DNA of 64,000 nt from Aspidiotus rigidus (taxonomy: Eukaryota; Arthropoda; Insecta; Hemiptera; Diaspididae): positions 3,950,501 to 4,014,500 of the forward strand of contig JAVHKY010000012.1 of assembly GCA_035079385.1 (NCBI GenBank), in the 5' to 3' direction. The notes below the pieces were generated by a model. The model saw only the letters and a list, made by a program, of their open reading frames with translations. It was not told where the DNA came from and made no database searches. A program made the position numbers and the translations under genes. This document shows, piece after piece, positions 38,067-51,000 of this stretch. How positions within the stretch are numbered: the first letter of the stretch is position 1; every line of letters starts with the position of its first letter.

Positions 38067-39267
38067 TGACAAGGATCGACTAATAGAGTAAGTCGTCGGG
38101 AGAGTCACCCTTGACGCAGTCATTTGGGCGTCTCTACTGGAATGCCCCTTGCTCCTGTAACTCTAGGGCTTGGAGAGTAGAGACTGTGCTTCAATGTACA
38201 CCCACTTCACCCCAAATAGTCACGTCAATCCTACGGTACCTGGCCAGGGGATGCATGGCTGAGACGTAAGTCAGTCTACAGGGAACCTGCAGATACCTCC
38301 CGACCTCTGCAGTATATAGGGCCATCCAGGTACGACGCACTGCCTGGGGGGAGACTGTTTCGTTCGTTCTCGTGGGAACTTTATGGATAACTACACACTA
38401 AACACACCGACTTCTCATACCGGATCACAGATCTCTGACCTGAGCCAGCAGGACCAAGCGGCTGCTGCTCAGACGCACTCCCCGCAAGAGAAAAGGAACT
38501 TCTTGCCGCCACAAGACGTTCCTACCCCTGAAGATATGGAAATGCATACCATCAGTACAGAAGAAGACGATGATACTGTACTACTAACACTACCCAAGAG
38601 GCAGACTAACAGATTCCACCCCAAACCCCAGAACGAGGCAGCTAAAGCTCACCTAAAGAGATTAATAGCTCTGGGCATCCATAACTTTGCTCAAACTGGG
38701 GTGAAATATTGGGAACCACAACTAATGCACGAAGATTATCCTACCTACAAAGGAAGAAAACAGCATGAACGCACTGCCATGACCAACTACATAACCATGC
38801 TGGAAGAGAGGAAAAGATCAGAAAACACTCCCAGCACAAATCCCACCAAGCCTCCGAAACCACCAAAGCTAAAGGATCTAACTGTCACCATCCCAAGCTG
38901 CATCCTTCCTCCTTCAGGAAACCGAAGCAGAAGCCTTGAGAACAGCACTGAAAACCCAAATGAAAGTAATTAACGTAAACGACTTTGTACTGATGAAGCA
39001 AAAGACTCCAAAGACAACTCCTCTACCATAGAAAACCTACAAAAGGAATTAAGCCATGAGCGTAAGGTGAGACGCAAACTGGCAGACAAGGTAGCAACAT
39101 TATCACTGCAAATTACCAGCCTGCCTGAAGCTAACCCAAAATATCCTGGTGCCAATTTTGCAGTGGTCACCACTTCTCTAAGCCTCCACACCAAAATGTC
39201 AAAACATCACAGTATTAGACTTGGATGGACTATGTGTCGGATTGACACTGTTTCAAACACTACCTAA
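38067..39267 (+). mobile_element. Non-LTR deletion derivative, copy E
   Basis: Carries a shortened 5' UTR (the equivalent of 25483-25910 of copy A is missing) and an ORF1 from ATG 38383 that reads 196 codons to TAA at about 38971, in the same ESN-stop position as copy D. It also has the same internal deletion junction as D (GAAGCTAACCC), then the ORF1 end and the tail unit. Sharing both lesions means D and E descend from one defective master. Confidence 0.85.
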
Positions 39268-39866
39268 AGTCACGGAGCCTCAATCTATCTATTGTATATA
39301 ATTTGTATCTAATTTATTTGTTCATGCATTTTTCACAATATCATCTTCCACATTCCTTCTTGTCCAACTCTTTTTCTTCTCGCATTTAAAAAAGTGAACA
39401 TTTAATGGCGTAGACTGTACGGGAGAGGATACATCCCTAATCGAACTCTTTTTATTGTTTTTTTATGGTTCTTCCAACCCACTCGTCTCGGGAGGAAGGC
39501 CCTGAACCATTTTTCATGAAAAATTTGTTGAAACAGTTTTGCTTAAAGTATCTACTGTGGTAAGAGTGATGAGATGAGAGGAGGATCCGTATTGACAGGT
39601 TATTAGAGTTAGTGAGTATTTAGGCGATCCAAGAAACGTTAAAGTGTAATTAGGAGGAATCTTTGAATGTTTTTGTGTAGTTCAGTATCTCCTCACAAAT
39701 AATCATGGTGGGTCCTAACTCATATAATGTAAAATATAGAGCTCAGTCATTCAAATCGACTTTATTCGAAATCCTGACTCGCGCATATCTTGAAAGACCG
39801 CAAGATTTCAAATTTTTCGCTATTTAGTTAGAAAAACTATGCCTGATACCTAGGGGTTTGATTTTA

Positions 39867-39990
39867 TCTAGGATGATGACAAAGAACCCGATGATAAAGA
39901 ATCTAATGACGAAGAACACGATGATGAAGTTTCCAATGACGAAAAACTCGATGATAAAGAATCTAATGACAAAGAACCGAGACCTGTGAT
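39867..39990 (+). other. Acidic exon-like block with in-frame short repeats
   Basis: After the conserved acceptor-like phrase ATTTTATCTAG, codons read DDDKEPDDKESNDEEHDDE and onwards, built from ~30-33 base units (GATGATAAAGAATCTAATGAC type). The sister blocks at 40707-40830, 37638-37670 and 30206-30291 have different numbers of units. The frame remains open in each to a stop shortly after a GPVY or RPVI motif. This could be a variable exon of an unknown gene caught in the array, or a repeat that happens to be open. Confidence 0.35.
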
Positions 39991-41555
39991 ACACAAAACT
40001 GTGACCTACTTTGAATATAATTTGCAAAAGAAGTCATTATTAATAAAACACGTTCTTTTCTGAAGTCAATGATAGTGAAGTCTTCTACCCCTTTATTTTC
40101 AGAAAGTAACAGAGCCTCAATCTATCTATTGTATATAATTTGTATGTAATTTATTTGTTCATGTATTTTTCACAATATCGTCTTCCACATTCCTTCTTGT
40201 CCACCTCTTTTTCTTCTCGCATTTAAAAACGTGAACATTTAATGGCGTAGACCGTACGGAATGAAGTACATCCCTAATTGAATTTTTTTCATTGTTTTCC
40301 ACAGTTCTTCCAACCCACTCGTCTTGGGAGGAAGGCCCTGAACAATTTTTCATGAAAAATTTGTTGAAACAGTTTTGCCTAAAATATGTACTGTGGTAAG
40401 AGTGATGAGATGAGAGGAGGGTTTGTAGTGACACGTTATTAGAGCTAGTGAGTATTTAGGCGATCCAAGAAACGTTAAAGTGTAATTGGGAGGAATCTTT
40501 GAATGTTTTTTTGTAGTTCAGTATCTCGTCACAAATAATCATGGTGGGTCCCAATTCATATAATGTAAAATATAGAGATCAGTCATCCAAATCGACTTCA
40601 TTCTAAATCCTGACTCGCGCATATCCTGAGAGATCGCAAGATTTTAAATTTTTTGCTATTTAGTTAGAAAAACAATGCCTGATACCTAGGGGTTTGATTT
40701 CATCTAGGATAATGACAAAGAACCCGATGATAAAGAATATATTGACGAAGAACCCGATGAGGAAGTTTCCAATGACGAAGAACTCGATGATAAAGAATCT
40801 AATGACGAAGAACCGGGACCTGTGTACAAGGAACTGTGACCTACTTTGAATATAATTGGCAAAAGAAGTCATTATTCATAAAACACGTCCTTTTCAAAAG
40901 TCAATGATAGTGAAGTCTTCTACCTCTTCATTTTCAGAAAGTAACGGAGCCTCAATCTATCTATTGTATATAATTTGTATGTAATTTATTTGTTCATGTA
41001 TTTTTCACAATATCATCTTCCACATTCCTTCTTGTCCACCTCTTTTTCTTCTCGCATTTAAAAACGTGAACATTTAATGGCGTAGACTGTACGCAAGGAG
41101 GTACATCCCTAATTGAACTTTTTTCATTCTTTTCCACAGTTCTTCCAACCCACTCATCTTGGGAGGAAAATCATTGTCCATTTTTAAGTCCCGGAACAAT
41201 TCTTCAAGAAAAATTTGTTGAAACAGTTTTACCTAAAATATCGAGTTACCAGTTCACAGTCTGAAAAGTAAACACTAAATTAGTCGCTGCTGGGAGTCGC
41301 TTCCTATTGCGCGTAGTGGAGACTCTAAACGAGAAGTCCATGGTTTTCGTCGTCGTTATCCATGCCAACTCTCACCACGTATAGGCGTAGACCTTGTTTT
41401 GTAAGGAATTTTTGAAGATTACTACATCGAGGACGGACAGTCGTTGGACGGAAGAAACGGATATTTGTGTATCCATTACAGGAAATTTCACAGCACGAAA
41501 TGTATATTATCTATTTTTTTTTTATTTATATGGAACACTGCGGATTCTAGGTGCG

Positions 41556-41963
41556 ATGAATTGGATGTCAAGACAGTTAGAATCACAAAATGACTGCACT
41601 CTTCCGTTTGTGGTCATACTTCGAGTATACAAAAGGAACCATATTACGGCTACACGTCAAGTATTCCCGTTGACCTTTGCGGACTTGAAGTTCCGTATAA
41701 ATCTCGACGATCCAAAATCAGACCTATCGTTTTCAATCTTTAAAAGACAAGATACGACGGTGGAGCACATACGAGGACCTTTTGTGATACCTATCATGGA
41801 TATTTGTGTATCCATTACAGGAAATTTCACAGCAGCAAATGTATCAATGGTTCCTTGCATATCACTAGAGAAAATGGAACGGCCCGCGGCATCATTTAAA
41901 GCCCTGATGCTTGAAAATATAGAAAATATGTCTCCCTTCAACGAAACTGTCATAAATATATAG
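41556..41963 (+). CDS. Unrecognised frame containing a duplicated 45-bp segment
   Basis: From ATG 41556 about 135 codons run to TAG at 41961-41963: MNWMSRQLESQNDC, then FADLKFRINLDD, and a C-terminus with NIENMSPFNETVI. A 45-base segment coding DICVSITGNFTA at 41799-41844 is also present at 41460-41504, upstream of the ATG in the same open frame, with two base-level differences. The frame is open from about 41394, so the true start may be in an earlier exon (a CTAG acceptor precedes 41550). No family recognised. Confidence 0.35.
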   Translation: MNWMSRQLESQNDCTLPFVVILRVYKRNHITATRQVFPLTFADLKFRINLDDPKSDLSFSIFKRQDTTVEHIRGPFVIPIMDICVSITGNFTAANVSMVPCISLEKMERPAASFKALMLENIENMSPFNETVINI

Positions 41964-42179
41964 ACTAAGCATTTGAGATTGAATATGTAGTAAAATGAAG
42001 TCCGTTAAAACTATTCGCGGTCAAGTATTATTGATCTCGAGTAGCTCGTGCGTTATAAAAATAAGTTTATTTCGTTCCTTTTTTTTCCCTAAACATTTAT
42101 CCTCTTTGTAGTCTCAGAATATAATAATTATGAAAAGTCTCAACATAGTAATATGACTTACATGTACGAACAGAGCTGA

Positions 42180-42825
42180 ATAAAAATTGCGAATGTTGGA
42201 ATTTATTCAGGTGTAGAGAGAAACGATCGTGAATTATATTAGGTTCATTCCTGAGCGGTGTTTCGGACTTCTCTTTGTGTCTTTGAGCAGACGAATTTGA
42301 AGGAAACTTCTTCGTTCATTTCTACACGAGATCCGTACGTCGATAAAAAGTATAACAATTAGCGTATAGCTAATTAATCTACAGTTGTGAAAAACGTCAA
42401 TGAAATTGCGAATGTTGATATTTTACAGGAAAAGAACGAATAGAATTTTCATTTGGGCAGTTCATTCTAAAGAATTTCAGAGTTATCTATGCGTGTCGTC
42501 GCAAGCGTACAAGAGTGGAGACCTTATTATTTGTCAATTTTCTTCGTTGTTTTCACTAGATCCTTGGTGAGTAAGTTATGATAAGTTTCGATGTAGTAAT
42601 CAAGACGTTTGTGTACCAATAGAGATGACTAAAAATTGCGAATGTTCAAATTTAACTGGAGAAAAACGATCCTAAATTAGGTTTGGTTCTTATGGAGCGG
42701 TGTTTCGGAGTTCTCCTCGTGTGTCTTTGAGCAGGAAAATTTAAGGAAACCTCTTCGTTCATTTCTGCACAAGATTCGTACGCTGATAAATATAAGAGTA
42801 GTGTAGCTAGGAATCTAAAGTCGTA
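42180..42825. repeat. Two-copy ~448-bp spaced repeat
   Basis: The segment at 42180-42370 (AAATTGCGAATGTTGG, GAGCGGTGTTTCGGA, TTGAGCAG, TTCATTTCT) recurs at 42628-42820 with the same order of boxes. The shorter word AAATTGCGAATGTT also occurs between them at 42403. No coding signal. Confidence 0.75.
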
Positions 42826-43654
42826 GGTGAGTAATCTATAACCTGGTACCCTACCAGCTAAATAGTGCTGAATCTAATTGCAAATAATTTTTTAGGAAAA
42901 GAATGTCGTATCTGAACTTGACGGTAAGAAATATGAACTGCTCCTATTTCTTTTTCAACATGAATCTGTTAACCCTTGTTTTTTATTTCTTATTGAACAA
43001 ATTTTTGAGAATTCTGAAACATGGCAATTTTTTGAAAATTTCAGCATAGATATGATTCATCCTATTCCTTTTTTATTTATTTTTTATTTCTTGTATCACT
43101 GCAGCCTCCATTCAATCGGAAAGTACAGAAAGAAGTGCCTTTATGGAGAGAAGTGCCAGGATACTCAATTATGGAAAATAAAATTTCAAACAGTCCAGGA
43201 AATTAGTGTTAAGTATTTGTTGTAAATTGCTGATATTGAATTTTGAAAAAAATTTTTCTTTTTCACTATAAAACCCATCGTGTCACTTCTTTACCTGACA
43301 GTTTGGTAAGAATTATAGGTAGCTGCCAAGAATGATGCTGACTAATATGGTAATGATTATAATCTTTATTTTCTCAATAGTAAGTAATTATAGTGAAGAA
43401 TAGGGGAGGATATAATATTGGTTGTACAGAGAGAGGAGTACTTCACAATTACAGGGACAAAATAAGTTTACCATTTGTCCCCTGGTGGTTTGTTTTTTTT
43501 AGGGGGGGGGGGGTGTGAGAAGCTACCCGCGTGACATACAAAGCTATTTCTAGTGGGGGTTCAGTTGGGTTGATGGAAGCCAAGGGGTACCCAAACCAAG
43601 AATGCGAGACCACTAAAATTACTATTTTACAGGGAGGGGGGGGGGGTGCAATAA
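42826..43654. other. No gene; G runs
   Basis: No supported coding region. Two runs of 10-13 Gs lie at about 43502-43513 and 43635-43647, either side of a 120-base segment. Confidence 0.5.
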
Positions 43655-43945
43655 ACTGTTTGTCAATTAGTGACAAAAAGTTACCAAATTGACAAACCAG
43701 TTTTTGTCAACATGCGACAAAAATTGACAAAACGTGACAAAATCATGCGCTCAAGGTTTTGTCAATCTGTGAAGCTTTGTCAATCTATGACATATTGACA
43801 AAACATTTACCATATATTGACAAGTGCGACAAATTATTTGTCGCGCGTTTTGTCCCATGATGCTGTCCTCTGATTGGCTCATTCATTGACAAACAGTGAC
43901 AAAACCGTTGACAAGGTTAGCATGTTTCGTCGTTTGTCAATTTCT
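43655..43945. repeat. Cluster of GACAA/TTGTC motifs
   Basis: About eighteen copies of the core GACAA or its complement, many extended to TTGACAAAA or TTTTGTCAA, occur in under 300 bases and in both orientations. Chance would give only one or two. Dense short motifs in both orientations resemble the subterminal transposase-binding repeats of some DNA transposons, but no element ends were found. Confidence 0.75.
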
Positions 43946-46180
43946 CTCAACGGGAATTGTATTCAAGCGAAAAACATTCTATTGTCCAAGAAAACATGTT
44001 GTTTAGTAAAAAAAAAAAAATTTTGTTCTCCCAAAATCACTATTATGTCCGGGACTTCTGTATTTTCTCTCAGAGACTGGATCAGAGCCTTTCCCTTTTA
44101 TTCACAAAATTTACTTCTTCCCGCCTAGTTTTGAGCATTTCTATCCTCATACAAAAAAAAAAAAAAAAAAAAAATGTTCTGGTATACATGTAGTCTTTTC
44201 TCCCTCTTACGGTGAAACCTCATTTTTGGCTTGGTTCAGTGTTTGAGGCAGATTTCCCCGGTCCTTGCAATTTGTGACGCTACACATACATGTGTAGTAG
44301 TCATGGTGATATACGATGGCGATCGCAGCGCCAACGTGCCAAATACAAGCGCTTTTCATACCACAAATTAAGCAAAAGTTGATTATCTTATCTTTGCGAT
44401 GGTTAAAGTTTCGACGAGCGAACGATGGAAGTCCATCAACGAATTAAACTGCAACTAAACACTATGTTTGTACTTCGAACCGGCTTTATCATACGGACCT
44501 GCGCTTGAATTCGTGATGAAATTATCAAAAACACTCGGCGTACTCTGCTCTCATTCGCTACGATTTCGTTCTATTACGAAATAGTTATCTTACTTTCTAC
44601 ACTCTAGAACGATCTTCACAATAATAAGTAACGAATGCGCCTACGTTTACGGAAATTTCGATACATTTAAGAGCGATTAGTATCAATAAATGCTAAATGA
44701 TATGAGTCCGCAGAGCGGTAAATTGTCATTCACCGCCCGCCAATGAAAATTTAACGCCCTTTATACAATGAAATATCTTACGAAACTTGTGAAAACAAGC
44801 GGTAAATGACTTCTCTTGCAATTCACTTAACTCGGCTTCACCTTGTTCAGCAAAATTATTTACCGCTTTTATTTCAACTGTTGCGTAATATGCTATACTT
44901 GATCTAAAATTCAGGCACTCACTTACCCATGTCATCGATGACATACGGTGACGCAACCGAACGGATATACGCAAAAATACAGCCTAAAAAATCTCTCTGA
45001 ATTCTCAAAGTCGCACGAATTACGAGTGGGCTAATGTGAACCAAAAAAATTGTGATCTTGAAACGATAATGATCGACTTTTAATCACGCGTGTTCGAGTA
45101 AGAGAACCGTCTTCCAATTCAAGACCGTCGCGAAATGTGCAAGAAATCTACTTGAATTCATGAAATCGCGAATTAAAAATGATTCAAGCTTTTGCGAAAA
45201 CGAAAAGATATTGTAAACCGGTTCTTAATAGCGCGCGTTGAAGAAAGAAAGCGTTTCACAAAAGAAATCTTGGAGCGTTTACAGGGCGACGCAACGCAAA
45301 CGACAGTACTTGCGAAGTGTACGACGACGAATGGAACTACGGCGAGCCGAGCGAAGGAAGCCCAACTAACCGAACTGCATCTGAACGCGAAGTTTGGACT
45401 TTGTACAGGCTTTTTATCTCCGTCTCCCTGGAAACGTTACACAATTATCGAAAACATTCGGCGTTATCTGCCTCCACTCGCTACAATTTCGTTCTAATAC
45501 GAAATTTCTATTTTTAGAAATTGTCGCGTACCACTTGATGCCTATTTCACCATTATTATCTTACATTCATTTGGTATTTCGTACAAAATAACATACGAAT
45601 AAGGTATTATAAATCGTCGAAAATCCCTCAGATCGTCTTAGCCTCGAACCAGTTTTTCTTACCTATACGGTTAAAAATTAAATTCTTGGATCGACAATAG
45701 GTGAATTAAAACATTTAAACTTTTCGGTCAACTGAAAAATTTCTCACTCGTTTTTGTAGTGGGCTTTGATTTTCGTAAGACAACTTTACAGCCTTTGAAA
45801 CTAAGCGAGTCATCAAAAATCGTAAAATCATGATTGTGAACAGAATCAAAATTAGTTTAAAGATTGTCCACGTTCTACTTTGTACCTACGTATAGGCAAT
45901 GCATATTACATAAATGCAAATCAGGTAAAATTGTCCAACAATAGCCTTATAGGACCATCCAACAGACCATTCAAAAGATTCTGTATTTTTACCTGCTACG
46001 ATTCTCATTGTACTCGAAAGTCCCAAATATACCGAATGATCATATTGCTATGGTTAAGTGCAATGTGGCAACACTGCTCTCAAATTGGCGGGAAAAAATT
46101 AATGTTATTGTGTAGACTTTTCTGATTTTTTCCGCAATGTTTCGTTTGATAACACTACATAACAAAAAAAAAATAAGAAT
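43946..46180. other. No supported gene; a diverged duplication
   Basis: An A run lies at about 44151-44174. A ~70-base segment at 44527-44598 (CACTCGGCGTACTCTGC, ATTTCGTTCTATTACGAAAT) recurs diverged at 45450-45515. Frames at 44726-44974 (minus) and 45192-45497 (plus) have no convincing domain. Confidence 0.45.
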
Positions 46181-46503
46181 TGAAAATTGCATTGATGAAA
46201 TTATACGATTTTAGAAGTATTTTTGACACTGATCACGGGCCGTTGGCCATTTTTCGGAATTGGTTCTGGTTGTCGAGGAATGATCATATTAAGTTCCCGC
46301 GATTTGTTGCGATGCGAAGTTCATGTTACCCAGCTATCGAATTTTGCGAGTACGAGAACATACACTGCGCGTCGCTACAATTCGCAGGAACTTGATATGT
46401 TCCTTTCTCGATAACCCAAGCCAATTTTGAAAAACGGTCAACGGCACCATAATCAGCGTTAAAAATACTTCTAGAATCTTATAATTTCCTTCATGCATTT
46501 TTC
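46181..46503. repeat. Foldback, ~320 bp
   Basis: The first half (from GAAAATTGCATTGATGAAAT) and the second half (to TTCCTTCATGCATTTTTC) are diverged reverse complements about 160 bases long, meeting near 46343 with almost no loop. Old MITE-like or hairpin locus; no terminal duplication found. Confidence 0.75.
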
Positions 46504-47450
46504 GACGTTAGTGCTGGAAGGTTAACAAATAGCTTCAATAATCAAATTTTCCTCTTCTATCGCTGAATGGGAGGCAATGTACAGTTAAATTTTCCTCGGT
46601 ATCCTTCATTCTCATACTCGCTCTTCAGCAACGCCATTGGTATAGAAATTATTTTGTATGGGAGGTATCGAAGTACCAGCCAAAGTTTATGGGCGAAACA
46701 TGGGGATATATGTGGAGCAGATATCATTATACACTACCATAGAGATAATCGAATAATCTGGTTGTAATTTTTCTGGTGACTCAACGTAGCGTCACACGAG
46801 TATTATAAATTATTTAAAATATCTAATTGATAAGAAAAATAGTATAAAAATCTTATCTGGCAGATTCCGCTCCCGGGTAATCTGAATATCATTCATGTAA
46901 ATAGAGCTGCTTCGAACATCACCGCATTTGGGCTGGATGTCGGAATTAATCCAGTTCACCAATTTAATTTCATCATTAAGTCAATTTCTTGAAGAATTAA
47001 CATTTCAAAACAACAGAATTAGTTTTTCAATGGAGAAAGAAAAAAGAAGAAGAAGATAATAACAAAAATCTTGGGTACCTTATTATACATCTCCACGACG
47101 ACATGAGTGGTGTCCATTGAAATGAATGACGGCATTATATTGCGGCATAATTTATGGAAGTTGCGGTAATTTGAAGCCTGAGATACAAAAAAATGATTTC
47201 AATTTTTTTACGAACTATTGAGAAGTATTGAAGCTAAAATTGATTTGTAATAATATGTGGACCACAGGGAATTTAAAGTGTTGTTATTGAATTTTAAGTC
47301 GTTTGAGAGGGCAGATCATGTTCGAAAGGGGACAGAATATGATTTTCTGAAGTTTAGGAGGTATGCCAGGCTAGGCACAACCTACCGTCTGGGGCCGCCA
47401 CTAAATAGATCATAAGAGTATAAGGAGGTCGGATTTTGTTACTTCAACGA
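46504..47450. other. No gene seen
   Basis: AT-rich spacer with no recognised coding or mobile feature. Confidence 0.5.
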
Positions 47451-47957
47451 TTGATAAAATTTAAAAATCGACAAGTTCGAATTTCTACTAGGAAGCGACT
47501 TAGGATCCACTTCGAAGAGAATTTCATAAATGGGGTATTACTTAATACATGGGAGGCTTGACCTTACCCCAACCAACTGTCCCTCAAGAGTAGATGAGCC
47601 TCCATAGCTCCAATGACTTCAAGTACCCCCTTAGTAGCACCCTACGATAGATAAAATTAAGTAGTACCCTATTTATGAAATTCTCTTCGAAGTGGACCCT
47701 GAGTCGCTTCCTAGTAGAAATTCGAACTTGTCAATTTTTAAATTTTAATTTTATCTATCTTAGGGTGCTACTAAGGGGGTACTTGAAGTCATTGGAGCTA
47801 TGGAGGCTTATCTACTCTTGAGGGACAGTTGGTTGGGGTAAGGTCGAGCCTCCCATCTATTAAGTAGTACCCTATTTATGAAATTCTCTTCGAAGTGGGC
47901 CCTAAGTCGCTTCCTATTAGAAATTCGAACTTGTTGATTTTTAAACTTTAATTCTCA
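47451..47957. repeat. Head-to-head copies of the ~202-bp repeat
   Basis: One forward unit (47451-47662: AAAAATCGACAAGTTCGAAT, GGAAGCGACTTAGGATCCAC, CCAACTGTCCCTCAAGAGTA, CCCCCTTAGTAGCACCCT) is followed by a half unit and then a full unit in reverse orientation (to 47957). The unit is the same as in the array at 53.6-54.4 kb. It lies just beyond the 3' end of the zinc-finger gene. A degenerate scrap is at 49740-49850 inside that gene. Confidence 0.9.
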
Positions 47958-48048
47958 CCCTGACTATTGACTCACAATTTTGAACGATTTTAGTTATTGG
48001 TTGATTACATTTTAGTAGATATAAAGTAATACGTAAGCGAAAATAATT

Positions 48049-51000
48049 TTAACGGTCAGTCACGGGTGGCATTAAGTTATCAGCGACCAGTTTATCGATG
48101 TAGTATAGAATATCGGGTTTCAAGAACGGGTGTACACAAGTTTTTTCACACGGGGTTAACACGTACTTCGCAAAAACCCTTAGCCTCAAGACGTCGTCTT
48201 TCTCATCATCAGTACCAATAATGTTCCTGCAACAAATAAATTATGATTTATCCACCATCAATAATATTAAACAGCTTCCACTTAGGAAGAACTTACATAG
48301 CAACTGTTTTCCAATAATCTGATCCGATCACTACAGAGGAGTTTGCTGACACTCGCGTATTTAATATCATCACAAGGTCTTTCACGGATAAGTTGGCAAG
48401 ATTTTTATCGAGTTCTCGCTTCAAAATGTTCACAACCTGAAATCACGTTACTTATATTACATTTAAATCAATATAAAGTAGGACGATCATACCGTTGCAC
48501 TTGCACTTACCTTTAACGAAGTAATGAGTTTACATACACTTTTTCTTCTACTCTGACTCGATGGACAATCTCTTTCACCTTCATCAGATCTGTGCCATCA
48601 AAGTTAATATTGCAAATGAAAATCTTTTAATAATATAATTAATTACAAGCTAACACAAATGCAGACACTTACGAACTACTTGATTTCTTTGATTGAGTAA
48701 ACTTCTCTCCACTTTCGTTTTTTTCCTTCGATTGCCACGACTCGTAAGTGGACTCCTCTTCACTGTTGTCATTTTCCTTCGATTGCGACGACTCTTCCTC
48801 AGTACGAGTACAATTGCGATCGTCGAATGAGCTATCGGATATATCTTCATCCGTCTTCTTCTTAAGTCTGTGCAATCGAAATTTATATTTCAAATTAAAA
48901 CTTTTTTAATATAATTGAGTACAATTTCATACAACTGCAGACACTTACGTAGTATCGGATTTGCTCGCCGCCTTTCTCTTCTTAGTAACGATTTTCCTTT
49001 TTCTTTTGCTAGCAGTGGGACTACATTATTAAGAAAATAAATTATTAAAACTAATATTTTATAATGGCCTGGAAATGAAGTTATACTTACACGCGAGATT
49101 CTTTTTCATCTTCTTCACTTTCATCCGAAGTGCTAAATTTGATAGTAGGCCTACCATCTCCTCTGTGTATATAACATAAAAGTAAAAAAATTAATGTTCT
49201 TGATTTTCTTGTCATTTTACCATATCAGAAATATACAATACCTGTGCTCAATTTCAATTTTTCTTTGTCCCTTTGGTTTCTGAGCAATTACTTTCAATTG
49301 GCCAATGTGAGCAATTGAAAGTTGTCCTTTTTCCACTAAAGATTCTGATACCCATTTCCCGAATTTATCCGGGTGCTTGATATATTTACGACGCATCTCG
49401 CCACGGTCCCCGCATTAAAAAACATGGTACAACAGAAGAGACAATATCTCGTAAACGTTTCTTTGTGGGTACGCCAGTAGTGCTCTCTCTTTTTCGTTCC
49501 TGGGAGGATCATATTGGTACAGAGTTCGCAAGGCGCTAATAATTTTCTGCAACAAAGATTAAATGACGTCGAAGTATTTTTCAGTGAATATTTCCTGTAA
49601 TTAACACGAAACCAACTTACAGTCGACTTTCGGAAAATTTTCATTAAAATATTAACGCTGAATAGCTGGGAAGCTTGTTCCTACATGCAACAATTTTCCC
49701 CGAACTCTACATTAGAAGACAGTCACTCAAGCCGAAAGTACCACCTTAGTCCCACCCTACGATAGGAAACAAATCTAAAAATCGTTTCGAATCTGTGATA
49801 GGAGGCGACTTAGGATCCACTACGAAACGATTTTCATAACCCATTACTAACTCTGTAGCATAATCGAAATTTCTCCCCAACTTACAGAAGACTTGAAAAG
49901 GTGTGAACATTTAAAATTAATAACTTACTTCTGCTTTTCGGTAAACTTAATTTCACTTTCGTTTCGGTGTTTCCGCGCTATGTGGGCGGATAACGCTTTA
50001 TTGTTGGAGCTCGCCATATAACAATATGGGCAAACAATCTTGCCGTGGTCGCCCATATGGTCATTTAATTGATCAAGACTCGGAAAAAGAATTCCACATA
50101 CCTTGCACTCGTAGACAGATTCGGCGCTGGAAAAGATATGTAATACTACCTAAAAGAAATGTATACAAAAGAGAACAACGAATTTATTATTCCCCATACT
50201 TACATAACCTTCGAATCAGTCGCCTCAGCCATAGTGTGCAAGGCCAGGTGCGTTTCATACTCTTGAGTAGACGTAAATTCGGTGCCTTCGTAAGGACACA
50301 CGAGGGCACCGATTTTGTGGGCAGTCCCTATATGAAACCCTGTCATAAAAGGACTGGCAAAATGGGATTTGCAAACAAAACAGGTCCTGAAATTGAATGA
50401 CATAATAGACCTGAAAACTTGCTGACAAAATAATATACTACAGGAATAGGAAACTGTACATACAACGGCCCAGTTGGATACTTCTGAATAATGACCGGGA
50501 TCGGGGGCTTTGGCCGCTCTACGGAAGTGGGCCATTCCCTTTCCTCGGTCTTTTTCTCCTCCTCCATACTATCGACAGCCTCCAAGAATTCACTTTCATC
50601 CGAGTCGACAGTATCTGGATTACCATTCACTTCCCCTTCCGATATCCCTTGCGAATAAAGGTTCAACGCTGAGAGGAGAAATTCCGAGTTTTTCATTACG
50701 ATATTGTTGCTACTTTCCTGGCTCACTTGTGACGACACAAGTTTAGAGAATCCACTCAGGGCCGTTTTGGCATGATGTTCCTTCAATATAGGAACAATGG
50801 ATTCCAAAGACTGGTGCAGATTTATTATTCTGTCACGATGTACGTGATAACTATAAAGTAATAAGTTGAAGCACTCTTGTTTTCAAATTATCTAATACAT
50901 TCGCCTAAAAAAAGTTGAACATTTAACATACCTGTATAACGTAGTGACATCACTGATCTGCACAATATCAGCATCGTCAGGAGCACATAACAACGCGATA

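Larger units (their letters stand above)
37014..41240. repeat. Tandem array of a 0.76-0.84 kb unit
   Basis: Unit starts (ACGGAGCCTCAATCTATC or its variant) lie at 37014, 37776, 39268, 40108 and 40947. Each unit contains CACAATATCGTCTTCCACA, a GGAGGTACATCCC box, TTCTTCCAACCCACTC, a GATCCAAGAAACG box, TCATGGTGGGTCC, and then an acidic exon-like block before the next start. The second unit is interrupted at about 38067 by non-LTR copy E. Copies are close in sequence, so the array is fairly young. A truncated version of the same structure is at 29.5-30.6 kb. Confidence 0.85.

Noticed and set aside
44726..44974. Minus-strand 82-codon frame faintly like the C-terminal end of a mariner transposase
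   Set aside because: The resemblance is limited to a few scattered residues; no catalytic motif or terminal repeats were found.
50026..50400. 124-codon plus-strand frame
   Set aside because: It is the antisense shadow of exons 6 and 7 of the zinc-finger gene, whose motifs and splice phases are on the minus strand.
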